From Candidatus Heimdallarchaeota archaeon AB_125 (GTDB lineage Archaea; Asgardarchaeota; Heimdallarchaeia; Heimdallarchaeales; Heimdallarchaeaceae), in assembly GCA_001940755.1 (NCBI GenBank), contig MEHH01000059.1, forward strand, positions 1 to 11,322: a stretch of 11,322 bases of DNA, read 5' to 3'. This document shows, in pieces, positions 1-7,057 of the stretch. Within the stretch, counting starts at the first letter, position 1, and every line of letters begins with the position of its first letter. A model generated the notes under the pieces. The model saw only the letters and a list, made by a program, of their open reading frames with translations. It was not told the DNA's origin and ran no database searches. A program made the position numbers and the translations under genes.

Positions 1-17
1 AAATTTTTTATCAAATT

Positions 18-122
18 ATGAAATACAAATTTTTTGTTACCGTGGCCGTGTTTTTATTAGTGTTTAGCTTTTTACAGGCTCAGACTAAGGAAATTAGAGA
101 ATATTATCGCAAGAAGTTGTAA
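18..122 (+). CDS. 34-aa signal-peptide-like mini-ORF
   Basis: Starts at an ATG and ends at TAA. The N-terminus has Lys2 and Lys4, then a hydrophobic stretch at residues 5-19 and a possible signal-peptidase site after Leu-Gln-Ala (19-21). Only 13 mostly charged residues follow. This looks like a signal peptide or single membrane helix with almost no mature protein. It may be a real small secreted or membrane peptide, the broken start of a longer secreted protein, or the tail of a gene entering from the left, because the frame stays open upstream to the window edge. No Shine-Dalgarno is visible and only 17 bases of upstream sequence are available. No family is recognised. Confidence 0.3.
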   Translation: MKYKFFVTVAVFLLVFSFLQAQTKEIREYYRKKL

Positions 123-221
123 TTCAATATACCCTTCCAAGAAGAGAATTATTTCACAACATCAGATATTTATTCTTGAATCGGAGTAAAGTTATTAGAC
201 ACATTCATTTTTGTTAGTGTA

Positions 222-665
222 ATGGACAATACACATACAAAGAAAGAACAGATAATTAGTTTCAAAAATGGGCTCTTTTTGCTTGAGAGTAATCTCTTCT
301 TCACAATAATCACTTTCTTTGTATTATTATTTATTACTCATCCTCCAGGTGCAGCTACCTGTGATGTTGTTGCTCTAAAGCTTTGGGTTAAAATCTTCTT
401 CTATTTTTATTGGATTGTTTTTACCTTTCCTTTTATAACGTATGATTTCATTAGTAGAAATAAAGATCTTTATCCCGAGTTCCATAATCTTCTTAGAATT
501 ATCAATAGTTTACTCTTCATCATATTCTACTCAATCTACTTAATTATTGATAAGAGAGCATGCAGAGTTTATGTAGATGTATTTCGTTATCTAACAATAA
601 TGTTAATATTTACCATAGTAACTCCAATTACTACATTGCTAAATTCCTTAAGAAAAAATATATGA
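222..665 (+). CDS. Orphan four-helix integral membrane protein
   Basis: This 147-aa protein is mostly hydrophobic, with four likely membrane helices at about residues 25-39, 55-74, 90-109 and 120-141. The loops are short, and both a hydrophilic N-terminus (Lys7, Lys8, Glu9) and a basic C-terminal tail (Arg144, Lys145) are consistent with cytoplasmic ends. A Pro-Pro-Gly turn and Cys47 follow helix 1, and Cys114 sits after helix 3, so the two cysteines could both face the outside. I see no catalytic or transport motif and do not recognise a family. The start is the first ATG of the frame. The upstream region is AT-rich with no Shine-Dalgarno, so a short or absent leader is possible. It stands alone, with no same-strand partner within 300 bp. 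The membrane call is secure and the function unknown. Confidence 0.65.
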   Translation: MDNTHTKKEQIISFKNGLFLLESNLFFTIITFFVLLFITHPPGAATCDVVALKLWVKIFFYFYWIVFTFPFITYDFISRNKDLYPEFHNLLRIINSLLFIIFYSIYLIIDKRACRVYVDVFRYLTIMLIFTIVTPITTLLNSLRKNI

Positions 666-1004
666 GTTATTGAAGTATTTGAAGAAAAGATAAATATCTA
701 CATGAAAGATAAAACTTCAAAACAACACATAAGTGATTTTGATGGACTTGTCAAAGAAATTGAAAATAAGATAAATTCTCCAAAAACTTAACTACTCATT
801 TCTAGGAGGAATAAAAGAGAAAGACGTAGGCAAATTATCTTTTTCAATTGGGGAATTGTTCATGGAACAATAATTGTTGTTCAAACTGAATTTTTTAGTG
901 ACCAAGAACAAATCTCGGGATAGGGACGAATATCATCAGTTTGCATTAAAATTTATTCGAAAAATGTTAATAAAAATGTAATAGAAAAAGAAAAAGAGGA
1001 AGAG
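666..1004. other. Gene-poor stretch with small ORF and possible gene remnant
   Basis: No full gene is evident between the membrane-protein gene and the convergent propeller gene. A 29-codon ATG ORF (702-791, plus strand) encodes a charged amphipathic peptide but has no Shine-Dalgarno or clear promoter. From about 792 to 960 an open plus-strand frame without a start codon reads like protein (it includes FNWGIVHGTIIVVQTEFF), hits TAG near 910, and plausible-looking sequence continues in a second frame (DEYHQFALKFIRKMLIKM). That pattern suggests a small decayed gene, but the evidence is only the look of the translation. The last 40 bases are purine-rich on the plus strand and probably terminate the minus-strand gene. 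Confidence 0.3.
964..1003 (-). terminator. Oligo-T tract after the propeller gene
   Basis: Read on the minus strand, the bases directly after the stop codon of the propeller gene contain several successive runs of 4-5 T (TCTTTTTCTTTTTCT, then CATTTTTATT). Archaeal transcription commonly ends at clustered U-runs without a hairpin. Placement immediately downstream of the stop supports the call. Confidence 0.4.
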
Positions 1005-2786
1005 TTATTTTTTTCCACTTTTAGTTTTAGCTCCAGATTTAATTTTACTACTAAGTAAAGCATATGTTAGTAATGAAAATATCAATTGTAAGCCTAGAAC
1101 TATTCCAGCAAAGATTAGTAATTCACCAATTTCAAGTGATGCAAATATCCCAGAAGTGTCTTCTGTGACTTCAACAAACTCAACATTTGAGACAAGACTT
1201 TCTCCGTATTCATTAGTTGCAACTACAGCGTAATAATAATATCCAGCAGCAGTAACGGTATCAGTATAAGATGTAGTAGTAGAAGTATCAATAGCAGTTA
1301 ATCCAGAAGTTGAGGAAAATTGAGAAGTTTCTCGATATATTTCATAACTAGTAGCATCTTGTACTAATGACCAGCTCAAAGGAATATTTCCCATAGAGGC
1401 AGGATTTGGATTTATTTCTTCTAAGATGGGTTGCATGGGAGCTCCTACAAATTTCTTGTAGAATAAATCATAATCTGCACCTGAACCTAATAAACTTGCA
1501 TCAGAATCCATAAAAATCGTATGTACGTGCCCTAAAGAATCAACTGCTAAAGCTGGTGTAAAAGAAGTAGCTGTGTTGTCATATGTTAGAATAGCTAAAG
1601 AAGACCAAGTATGTGTATTTAAATCAAGATACTTGAATAAGATATTATTACCTGTGCCTCCTCCACCAACATCTGTAGTATCTTCCCAAATAACATAAAC
1701 GGAATTTGTACCATCAACATCAATAGACGTACGAAAAGCTGTTCCTGTACTTTCTGTTGAAACAACTTCGGATATTGACCACGAATCAAGTTTGGAATCA
1801 TAGCTCTTATAGAAAATATCTGCATCAGATCCCGCTCCTTCATAATCTGAATAATCACCCCAAACAATGTGAATCATTCCATCTACCCCTTTAGAAAGGC
1901 AAGGTGAACCAGATGCACCATCACTTTCAGAACTAATTAATTTTAGAGGAGACCAAGTAATGAAATCTTTGTCCAGTTGTCGATAAAAAACATCTTGGTC
2001 GGAACCAGATCCTAATATATTTGAGGGATCATTCCAAGTTATTATTACGTTTTCTTGGGAATCAAGCTGTATATCTGGACTATATGTAGAGCTAGTACTT
2101 AAATCTGTAATTATTTTTGCTGCTGACCATATCCCTGCTGAAGATCTATGTTTGTAAAAAATGTCTTGATCTCCATCAGCGAGTGTGTAATCTGCAAAAT
2201 CTTCCCAAGCTACATGTACCACAGCATTTGAATCAGCTACAATCGATAAATAAGTAGATGTACTATCGCTTTCTATTGAAACAAGTTCAGTAGGGGACCA
2301 TCCAGAAGAAGTTTTTTCCTTATAACAGATATCTCTATCGGTACCTGATCCCAAAATGTCAGCTGATTCAAGCCAAACAACATGTACAGTGCCCGTTGAA
2401 TCAACTGCAATGTCAGGATTTTCAGAATAACTTGAACCATCAGTCGAAACAAGTTCTAGCTCAGACCAGCTCTTTGTCACATAATCAAATATTTTGTAAA
2501 ACACGTCTCTGTCCGTACCTGATCCCAAAATATCATCATCTGAGGAGGTTATGATGTGTATATTATTACTGTTATCAACTGCGATTTTAGAAAAGAAATT
2601 ATGAGTATCAAACTCAGGAGAAATAAGTTCTAATGGTTCCCACCACCAAGAAGATAAATCATTTAGACGAATGTCATCATTGATACTAACTTTCTCAGAC
2701 AAGGAATTAACATTCATTGAGATTGGTAAGAATCCGACTATGAGAACTAGAAAAATTATTGGGAATAGAATTTTTATTCGTTTCAT
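1005..2786 (-). CDS. Secreted seven-repeat beta-propeller with FN3 domain and C-terminal membrane anchor
   Basis: This is a cell-surface protein of 593 aa if started at the ATG at 2786. A start three codons upstream would need a TTG, and the ATG gives a better signal peptide (Met-Lys-Arg-Ile-Lys, then a hydrophobic core). In the 596-aa frame, residues 49-448 hold seven repeats of about 57 aa. Each combines Trp-Ser-x4-Leu-Val/Ile-Ser with a later Gly-Ser-Gly-x-Asp-x-Asp-x-Phe-Tyr-Lys; the Tyr-Lys positions fall at 101, 159, 215, 272, 330, 388 and 447. Seven even repeats rich in beta-strand sequence suggest a closed seven-bladed propeller of the sialidase/BNR kind. Sialidase catalytic residues cannot be identified, so binding is more likely than catalysis. 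A fibronectin-III-like domain follows (about 452-543), then a membrane helix (about 555-582) and a Lys-rich cytoplasmic tail. It is divergent from the beta-helix gene. Confidence 0.85.
   Translation of the reverse strand: MKRIKILFPIIFLVLIVGFLPISMNVNSLSEKVSINDDIRLNDLSSWWWEPLELISPEFDTHNFFSKIAVDNSNNIHIITSSDDDILGSGTDRDVFYKIFDYVTKSWSELELVSTDGSSYSENPDIAVDSTGTVHVVWLESADILGSGTDRDICYKEKTSSGWSPTELVSIESDSTSTYLSIVADSNAVVHVAWEDFADYTLADGDQDIFYKHRSSAGIWSAAKIITDLSTSSTYSPDIQLDSQENVIITWNDPSNILGSGSDQDVFYRQLDKDFITWSPLKLISSESDGASGSPCLSKGVDGMIHIVWGDYSDYEGAGSDADIFYKSYDSKLDSWSISEVVSTESTGTAFRTSIDVDGTNSVYVIWEDTTDVGGGGTGNNILFKYLDLNTHTWSSLAILTYDNTATSFTPALAVDSLGHVHTIFMDSDASLLGSGADYDLFYKKFVGAPMQPILEEINPNPASMGNIPLSWSLVQDATSYEIYRETSQFSSTSGLTAIDTSTTTSYTDTVTAAGYYYYAVVATNEYGESLVSNVEFVEVTEDTSGIFASLEIGELLIFAGIVLGLQLIFSLLTYALLSSKIKSGAKTKSGKK
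1452..2648 (-). repeat. Seven tandem propeller-blade repeats (56-59 codons each)
   Basis: The propeller part of the surface protein consists of seven in-frame units spaced 58, 56, 57, 58, 58 and 59 codons. Most have diverged at DNA level, but the first two blades still share a 17-base identity at 2341-2357 and 2515-2531, exactly 58 codons apart. This points to comparatively recent duplication or gene conversion between these two blades. Confidence 0.75.
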
Positions 2787-2840
2787 TAAGTACAACCACT
2801 TTTTAAGTTACAAAGAATATGATAAAAACTTTCCTCACAA

Positions 2841-2849
2841 ATATATTAA
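2841..2849 (-). promoter_or_regulatory. TATA-like box for the propeller gene
   Basis: On the minus strand this reads TTTAATATAT after a T-run, about 60 bases before the ATG at 2786. Initiation about 25 bases downstream would give a leader of roughly 35 bases. The match is reasonable but the whole area is AT-rich. Confidence 0.35.
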
Positions 2850-3245
2850 AAAAACTTCACGGGTAACCGCCCTCTGGCAAGTTTAACCAAGTTTCATAAC
2901 GTGAGTGTAGAATATAGTTAAAATTGATAACATCATACTATGTTTCTTAAAAAAAAACGAAAGAGGATGGCCATATTTCAGTTTGATCATCAGAAGTATC
3001 AGTAGTTTCTATTATCTTGTTAGTATTTTTAGACAAACCATCAATCCCTGTTTTTCTCAATAATTTCTATTAGTCTATATTATTCCTTAAAGATTTCTGC
3101 AAAAATTAAAGACCTTATTAGAAGAGTATTATTTCCAAGAAAATGTAATTAACTTCCCTAACGAGAAGGATGACAAAACAAGAAGCTAGGGAGATTTAGT
3201 AAGATAGTACATTCTAATATGGTAGGTGTGAAAAATATTGATTTC

Positions 3246-3254
3246 TTTTATAAA
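3246..3254 (+). promoter_or_regulatory. TATA box for the beta-helix gene
   Basis: TTTTATAAA is a close match to the archaeal TATA box. Initiation 25-30 bases downstream falls near 3275-3282, leaving a leader of about 25-30 bases before the TTG start at 3306. The Shine-Dalgarno-like GGTGAG at 3265-3270 would then lie outside the mRNA. Confidence 0.5.
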
Positions 3255-3305
3255 CAACGTTAAAGGTGAGAAATCCTAATAAGTATCATTTACTTAAAAA
3301 TACTG

Positions 3306-4445
3306 TTGAGCTCGCTTCAGAAGATTAAAAATATACTTCAATCCGGTTATCTTAAAGCAATTCTTATAATCATTATATTCGTTTTTGGAATTCTGCTTTT
3401 TATCGATCAAACTATCGTCCCTTTGTTTAATGTAAAGAAACTAGAAGTGATAACTATTGAGAATGATGAAGATTTCTATCTTTATACATCACTAGGAAAT
3501 GGAAGTGACCAAAATCCATTTATTCTAGATGGTCTTAAACTTGGAACTTCTCAAAGAAAATTAAAAGAATCATATAGACTAATTAGTGTCACTAATACTG
3601 TGAGTTCTTTCTCTATCACTAATTGTGAATTTACAGGAGGTTTTTTCTGCATTTTCATCGAAGATATATCTAGTGGTCAAATACTCATTACTAACAATTC
3701 ATTTACTGGTATTCATCACTACTCAGGCTTAGATACATCATTCCCAACTTTAGCTGCCATCTCTATTGATAATAGTTTTTGTAATGTAACGATAAGAAAT
3801 AATAAGTTCACAGGAAAGTTTCAAAGCTGTATAGACTTAGATACAACAGGAAATATTCTTATGGAAAATAACTTTTGTAATTTCGATAGACCTCCTTTAG
3901 CTCTTTATGTATATGGTTCTCAGAATTTAACACTGCTGAACAATATTATTAAAGGAGAAATTAAAATAGTGTGGGTAAATTCCATTTCTTTTATCTCTAA
4001 TAAAATTTCTCAGGCAAAATCAAGATTTATGAGTATTTCAGAAGGTAAATTTTCTAACAATTCATTTGAAGCATTCAGTTATTTTGAATTCTATCAAATG
4101 CAAAATTTTACATTTTCTGGAAATAACATCACTCATGGATTGAGAGGTTTACAATTGAATCATTGTAATTATAGTACTATAAAATCAAACTTCTTCTTCA
4201 ATTGTTCAGATTATGCTTTAACTTTAAATGAAAATACCAACAACATAACAATCTTTCACAATGCATTCATAGAGAATAATATTTTAGGAATCTCTCAAGC
4301 ATTTGATAATGGATACAAAAATATGTGGTTCAATTCAATTTTATTAGAAGGAAACTACTGGGATAATCTTGGATTAAATGTAACTTATGAGATTGATGGT
4401 ACTGCTGGTTCAATAGATCTTTACCCTCTTTCTTCGTCCATTTAA
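3306..4445 (+). CDS. Membrane-anchored parallel beta-helix (NosD-like) surface protein
   Basis: This 379-aa protein has a basic N-terminus (Lys6, Lys8), a single membrane helix at about residues 16-33 and a long extracellular part. It begins the repeat region with a Gly-Asn-Gly-Ser-Asp-Gln-Asn-Pro-Phe-Ile-Leu-Asp-Gly motif (64-76), as NosD-like periplasmic copper-binding/beta-helix proteins typically do. Residues 90-330 hold degenerate beta-helix coils with repeated Asn-Asn-x-Phe/Ile turns (NNSF 130-133, NNKF 165-168, NNF 188-190, NNI 212-214, NNSF 251-254, SNFF 294-297). The end, with GNYW (349-352), Asp-Gly-Thr-Ala-Gly-Ser (364-369) and DLYPL (371-375), is the usual capping segment of this family. 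Many Asn-x-Ser/Thr sites suggest glycosylation. The frame has no ATG before the membrane helix; TTG at 3306 is the most plausible start. Ligand unknown: adhesin, S-layer component or carbohydrate-binding are all possible. Confidence 0.8.
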   Translation: MSSLQKIKNILQSGYLKAILIIIIFVFGILLFIDQTIVPLFNVKKLEVITIENDEDFYLYTSLGNGSDQNPFILDGLKLGTSQRKLKESYRLISVTNTVSSFSITNCEFTGGFFCIFIEDISSGQILITNNSFTGIHHYSGLDTSFPTLAAISIDNSFCNVTIRNNKFTGKFQSCIDLDTTGNILMENNFCNFDRPPLALYVYGSQNLTLLNNIIKGEIKIVWVNSISFISNKISQAKSRFMSISEGKFSNNSFEAFSYFEFYQMQNFTFSGNNITHGLRGLQLNHCNYSTIKSNFFFNCSDYALTLNENTNNITIFHNAFIENNILGISQAFDNGYKNMWFNSILLEGNYWDNLGLNVTYEIDGTAGSIDLYPLSSSI

Positions 4446-4499
4446 AAAAGAGATATTTCACCTAGATCTTTTGAAGGTTGAGTAGTATAGGGAGTTAAA

Positions 4500-4976
4500 T
4501 CATTCCCACTTAATACCTTTCATCTCTAAATCTCGTAACGTTTTCGAGAGTTCTCCTAGATGAACCATTGCATGTCTTATGACATATGAGAACTTGTGTA
4601 ATCTAGAAGTGAATCCTCTTTCAGAAAATCCATCTTTTTCCAATAAATCCTTATCGTTGAATTTATCTAATATTTTGAAAGTGTTTGATTCAACTTTAGC
4701 TATATATTTCTCAAAAAACCTTTTATCTTGAGTCTTCAAAGTCTTTGTTTCTTCTTCTTCAGAATTTTCAGATACACCACTTAGAGGAATCCACTCTTTT
4801 GATGAATCGGACATATAGAACTCAATCGCTTCTACTGCATGAAATAGAACATACCCATACATCCAATTATGTTCTTTTTCGTTCCAAAATTCTCCTTCAA
4901 TTCTAGTAATTGCATCTTTAAGCATTTTGAAAACTGCTTTCATCTCTAAAATTAGTGATTCTTTAATAGAAGTCAT
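4500..4976 (-). CDS. DinB/YfiT-like metal-binding four-helix protein
   Basis: This 158-aa, mainly helical soluble protein fits the size and pattern of the DinB/YfiT superfamily, four-helix bundles that hold a divalent metal through three histidines. The likely triad is His46 in the second helix (motif Leu-Phe-His-Ala-Val-Glu) and His135 plus His139 in the last (Arg-His-Ala-Met-Val-His-Leu-Gly-Glu). Spacing and the HxxxH pair match the family. Residues 66-82 form an acidic Glu-rich loop. Members include thiol transferases for bacillithiol or mycothiol and many of unknown role, so no substrate is assigned. The ATG start is clear; no Shine-Dalgarno precedes it. It is transcribed divergently from the M24 peptidase gene with a 104-bp gap, and convergently with the beta-helix gene (54 bp). 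Confidence 0.7.
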   Translation of the reverse strand: MTSIKESLILEMKAVFKMLKDAITRIEGEFWNEKEHNWMYGYVLFHAVEAIEFYMSDSSKEWIPLSGVSENSEEEETKTLKTQDKRFFEKYIAKVESNTFKILDKFNDKDLLEKDGFSERGFTSRLHKFSYVIRHAMVHLGELSKTLRDLEMKGIKWE

Positions 4977-5039
4977 AAGGATTCTTTTTCTTTGAAATAT
5001 TAAGAGTTTTTGTCTCTAAGGGTTTTTAATGAGTGAAAG

Positions 5040-5048
5040 ATATTTAAA
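5040..5048 (+). promoter_or_regulatory. TATA-like box before the M24 peptidase gene
   Basis: ATATTTAAA lies about 36 bases before the ATG at 5081. The TTTAAA core is palindromic, so the same element could also serve the divergent DinB-like gene, whose start is about 64 bases away. Confidence 0.4.
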
Positions 5049-5066
5049 TGTAAAATTGTACATCCT

Positions 5067-5073
5067 AAAGGTG
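5067..5073 (+). promoter_or_regulatory. Shine-Dalgarno AAAGGTG for the M24 gene
   Basis: AAAGGTG is 7 bases before the ATG at 5081 and complements the archaeal anti-Shine-Dalgarno. It is the clearest ribosome binding site in the window and fixes the start of the peptidase. Confidence 0.55.
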
Positions 5074-5080
5074 CAGTTTT

Positions 5081-6376
5081 ATGAGAGATGCTCAATCTAG
5101 ATGGGAGACATTAAACAACATACGAAAGGAGAAATTTAACGTCATATTACCCTTAGCAATGAAAGAAAATGGTATAGATATGTGGATTCATGTTATGAGA
5201 GAAGGGAATCCTGATCCTCTTAACATTGACCTCGGAGGAGATAATGGATATTTTATTTTCACAGATAAGGGGGATGAAAGAATTGAACGAGCTGTTTTAG
5301 GAGGATTTGAAGAGGACTTAGAATTGTTAGGTGTATATGATGTCTTTGCATCTCAAGATCAACTACATAAATTCGTTTCAGATAGAAATCCAAAACGCAT
5401 CGCAATCAATATGTCTAATTGGATCACCGTTGCAGATGGTCTTTCCCATACAGAATATCAAAAACTGACCAAAGCATTAGGAGAGGAATATTCTAGTAGA
5501 ATTGTTTCTGCTGAAATGGTTATAACTGATTTCAGAACAAGAAGAGTCCAAATTGAAATTGATGTTTATTCTGAAATATGTGAAATGGCAAGACAACTTC
5601 TTGAAAGAGCTTTATCTAATGAAGTTATAATCCCTGAAGAAACATCTTTAGAAGATGTTGGTTGGTGGATGGAAGACCAACTAAGCATAATTGGAGTGAG
5701 ATCAACTTTTGAGTTGGCTACTCCCATGATTATTCATTCAGATAAAGCCAATAGAGTGGAATATAATTCTAGGGATTACATAATCCAAAGAGGAGACTTA
5801 ATGCAATATGACTATGGAATCAGTCATATGAATTTTGGAACTGATTTCAAACGAGTTGCATATGTATTAAATGAAGGTGAAACATCTGTTCCTAGTGGAA
5901 TTCAATTTGGTTGGGATAGAGCATTAGAAGCAAGAGATGTTATCAAACCTAATATCAATGTAGGACAGACTGCAGCTGAAACGATAGAAAAAGTAGGTAA
6001 AGCTCTTGAAGATGCAGGGTTTGAATGGTTTCCATTAACAGTTGATCCAATGCTAGGAGGAGGACCTAGTATAGAACCAAACGAAAATCAAGAATACCCA
6101 GGAAAAACTGAAGTAATGATAGATTGTCATTGCGTTGGAAATACAGGTAATAGTGAAGTTGCTACTGGTCCTTCTATTGCAGGCTTTCGCAAAGATCGAG
6201 CACACTTAGTAATCAAAGAAAATAATCTTTTTGCTTTTGAATTCATGGCTTATACTCCAAATCCAGATTGGAATGGTTGGAAGGTGAGATTCAACATTGA
6301 AGATAATGCAGTAGTGACAAAGAAAGGCGTTGAATGGTTATATCCTCCAAATAAGAAGATACTTCTGATTGAATAA
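5081..6376 (+). CDS. M24-family metallopeptidase (Xaa-Pro peptidase/creatinase-like)
   Basis: This 431-aa soluble enzyme is probably a dinuclear-metal peptidase with the pita-bread fold, removing or splitting residues next to proline. Residues 1-150 form the creatinase-type N-terminal domain (with REGNPDPLNIDLGG at 40-53). The catalytic domain follows from about 158. The five expected metal ligands can be placed in order: Asp244 (QYDYG), Asp255 (GTDFKR), His350 (DCHCVGN), Glu387 (FEFM) and Glu407 (NIEDNAVVT). His219 (MIIHSD) fits the extra active-site histidine. The His350 segment differs from the common HGxGH form, so substrate range could differ too. The ATG has a good ribosome binding site. 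No signal peptide, so it acts in the cytoplasm, likely in peptide turnover. The broken hydrolase gene begins 51 bp downstream and may share the transcript. Confidence 0.85.
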   Translation: MRDAQSRWETLNNIRKEKFNVILPLAMKENGIDMWIHVMREGNPDPLNIDLGGDNGYFIFTDKGDERIERAVLGGFEEDLELLGVYDVFASQDQLHKFVSDRNPKRIAINMSNWITVADGLSHTEYQKLTKALGEEYSSRIVSAEMVITDFRTRRVQIEIDVYSEICEMARQLLERALSNEVIIPEETSLEDVGWWMEDQLSIIGVRSTFELATPMIIHSDKANRVEYNSRDYIIQRGDLMQYDYGISHMNFGTDFKRVAYVLNEGETSVPSGIQFGWDRALEARDVIKPNINVGQTAAETIEKVGKALEDAGFEWFPLTVDPMLGGGPSIEPNENQEYPGKTEVMIDCHCVGNTGNSEVATGPSIAGFRKDRAHLVIKENNLFAFEFMAYTPNPDWNGWKVRFNIEDNAVVTKKGVEWLYPPNKKILLIE

Positions 6377-6427
6377 ATAGATTTCAGAGGACAGACACTT
6401 TAAATTGAACTAGAAAAATGCAATAGT

Positions 6428-6958
6428 GTGATAGATTTTACAAAGCTTAGAGATGCTTGTGAAGATCCTTACAATCTTCTTTCATCAAAAGATGGTACTG
6501 AACTCTTTCTTAGGGAATGGAGACCAACCCAATTATCAGCAACTTCCTTTCTCATTTTTCATGGAATTACTGCCCATAGCGGATTATATAGCATGATTGG
6601 GAAACATCTCTCTGAAATGGGATATTCCACTTATGGTCTAGATTTGAGAGGTCATGGTTTATCAACAGGACCTCGTGGTGATTACAGTAGCAAGGATAAA
6701 CTCATTGAAGATCTTCAAGTTGCTCTTGATTTCATTAGGTCAAAACATGAAAAGATAGTTCTAATTGGACATAGTTTGGGGGTTGTCATTAGTGCTATCA
6801 TAGCAAATCAATTTCCTGAACAAGTAGATGGATTGATTCTTCTAAGTGCAGCAAGAAAAGTGAGAGATGGAGCATATTCAAAAAGAGCTGTTACTACAAC
6901 CGTTAAGATACTTTTTTTGTCCATTATTAAACCATACAAACCAGTAATCCACTATTAA
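6428..6958 (+). CDS. N-terminal piece of the interrupted alpha/beta hydrolase
   Basis: This 176-codon piece starts at GTG (no ATG is available in frame before the hydrolase core) and carries the oxyanion histidine and nucleophile Ser116. It ends inside the lid region. If translated alone it lacks two strands, the catalytic Asp and the catalytic His. Confidence 0.55.
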   Translation: MIDFTKLRDACEDPYNLLSSKDGTELFLREWRPTQLSATSFLIFHGITAHSGLYSMIGKHLSEMGYSTYGLDLRGHGLSTGPRGDYSSKDKLIEDLQVALDFIRSKHEKIVLIGHSLGVVISAIIANQFPEQVDGLILLSAARKVRDGAYSKRAVTTTVKILFLSIIKPYKPVIHY

Positions 6959-7057
6959 CGAAAGGGTTTACGAGGGATAGGCGATTCTCTCTTCAATTTT
7001 TACTATACTCTTAGATTTTTAAAAGCAATTAATCCGAACGAATTTGATTTTCCAGAA

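Larger units (their letters stand above)
2787..3305. other. Long divergent intergenic region between two surface-protein genes
   Basis: About 520 bp without a convincing gene. It carries the TATA-like boxes of both flanking genes. A short GC-rich islet at 2859-2880 stands out from the AT-rich surroundings and contains the 7-base palindrome-like GGTAACC. On the minus strand, 2947-3150 gives protein-like fragments in two frames broken by stops (for example LIRSLIFAEIFKE and later NKIIETTDTSDDQTEIW), possibly the debris of a small gene. No tRNA, IS end or array is visible. Confidence 0.4.

Noticed and set aside
1619..1867. Minus-strand 82-codon ORF inside the propeller gene
   Set aside because: It is another frame of the repeat region; the main frame is continuous with clear repeats and domains.
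1452..2648. Regular repeats as a CRISPR-like or satellite array
   Set aside because: The spacing is in whole codons within one open frame and similarity is at protein level, so they are propeller blades.
2786..2795. TTG start three codons upstream of ATG for the propeller gene
   Set aside because: The ATG at 2786 gives a cleaner signal peptide beginning Met-Lys-Arg; no ribosome binding site favours the TTG.
2671..2886. Plus-strand 71-codon ORF over the start of the propeller gene
   Set aside because: Antisense to the signal-peptide region of the propeller gene, with no supporting promoter or protein-like features.
2859..2890. GC-rich islet as a tRNA or part of one
   Set aside because: Too short, with no cloverleaf arms or T-loop sequence alongside.
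6956..6958. In-frame TAA as a recoded amino-acid codon
   Set aside because: Known archaeal recoding uses UGA (selenocysteine) or UAG (pyrrolysine); TAA terminates several other genes in this window.
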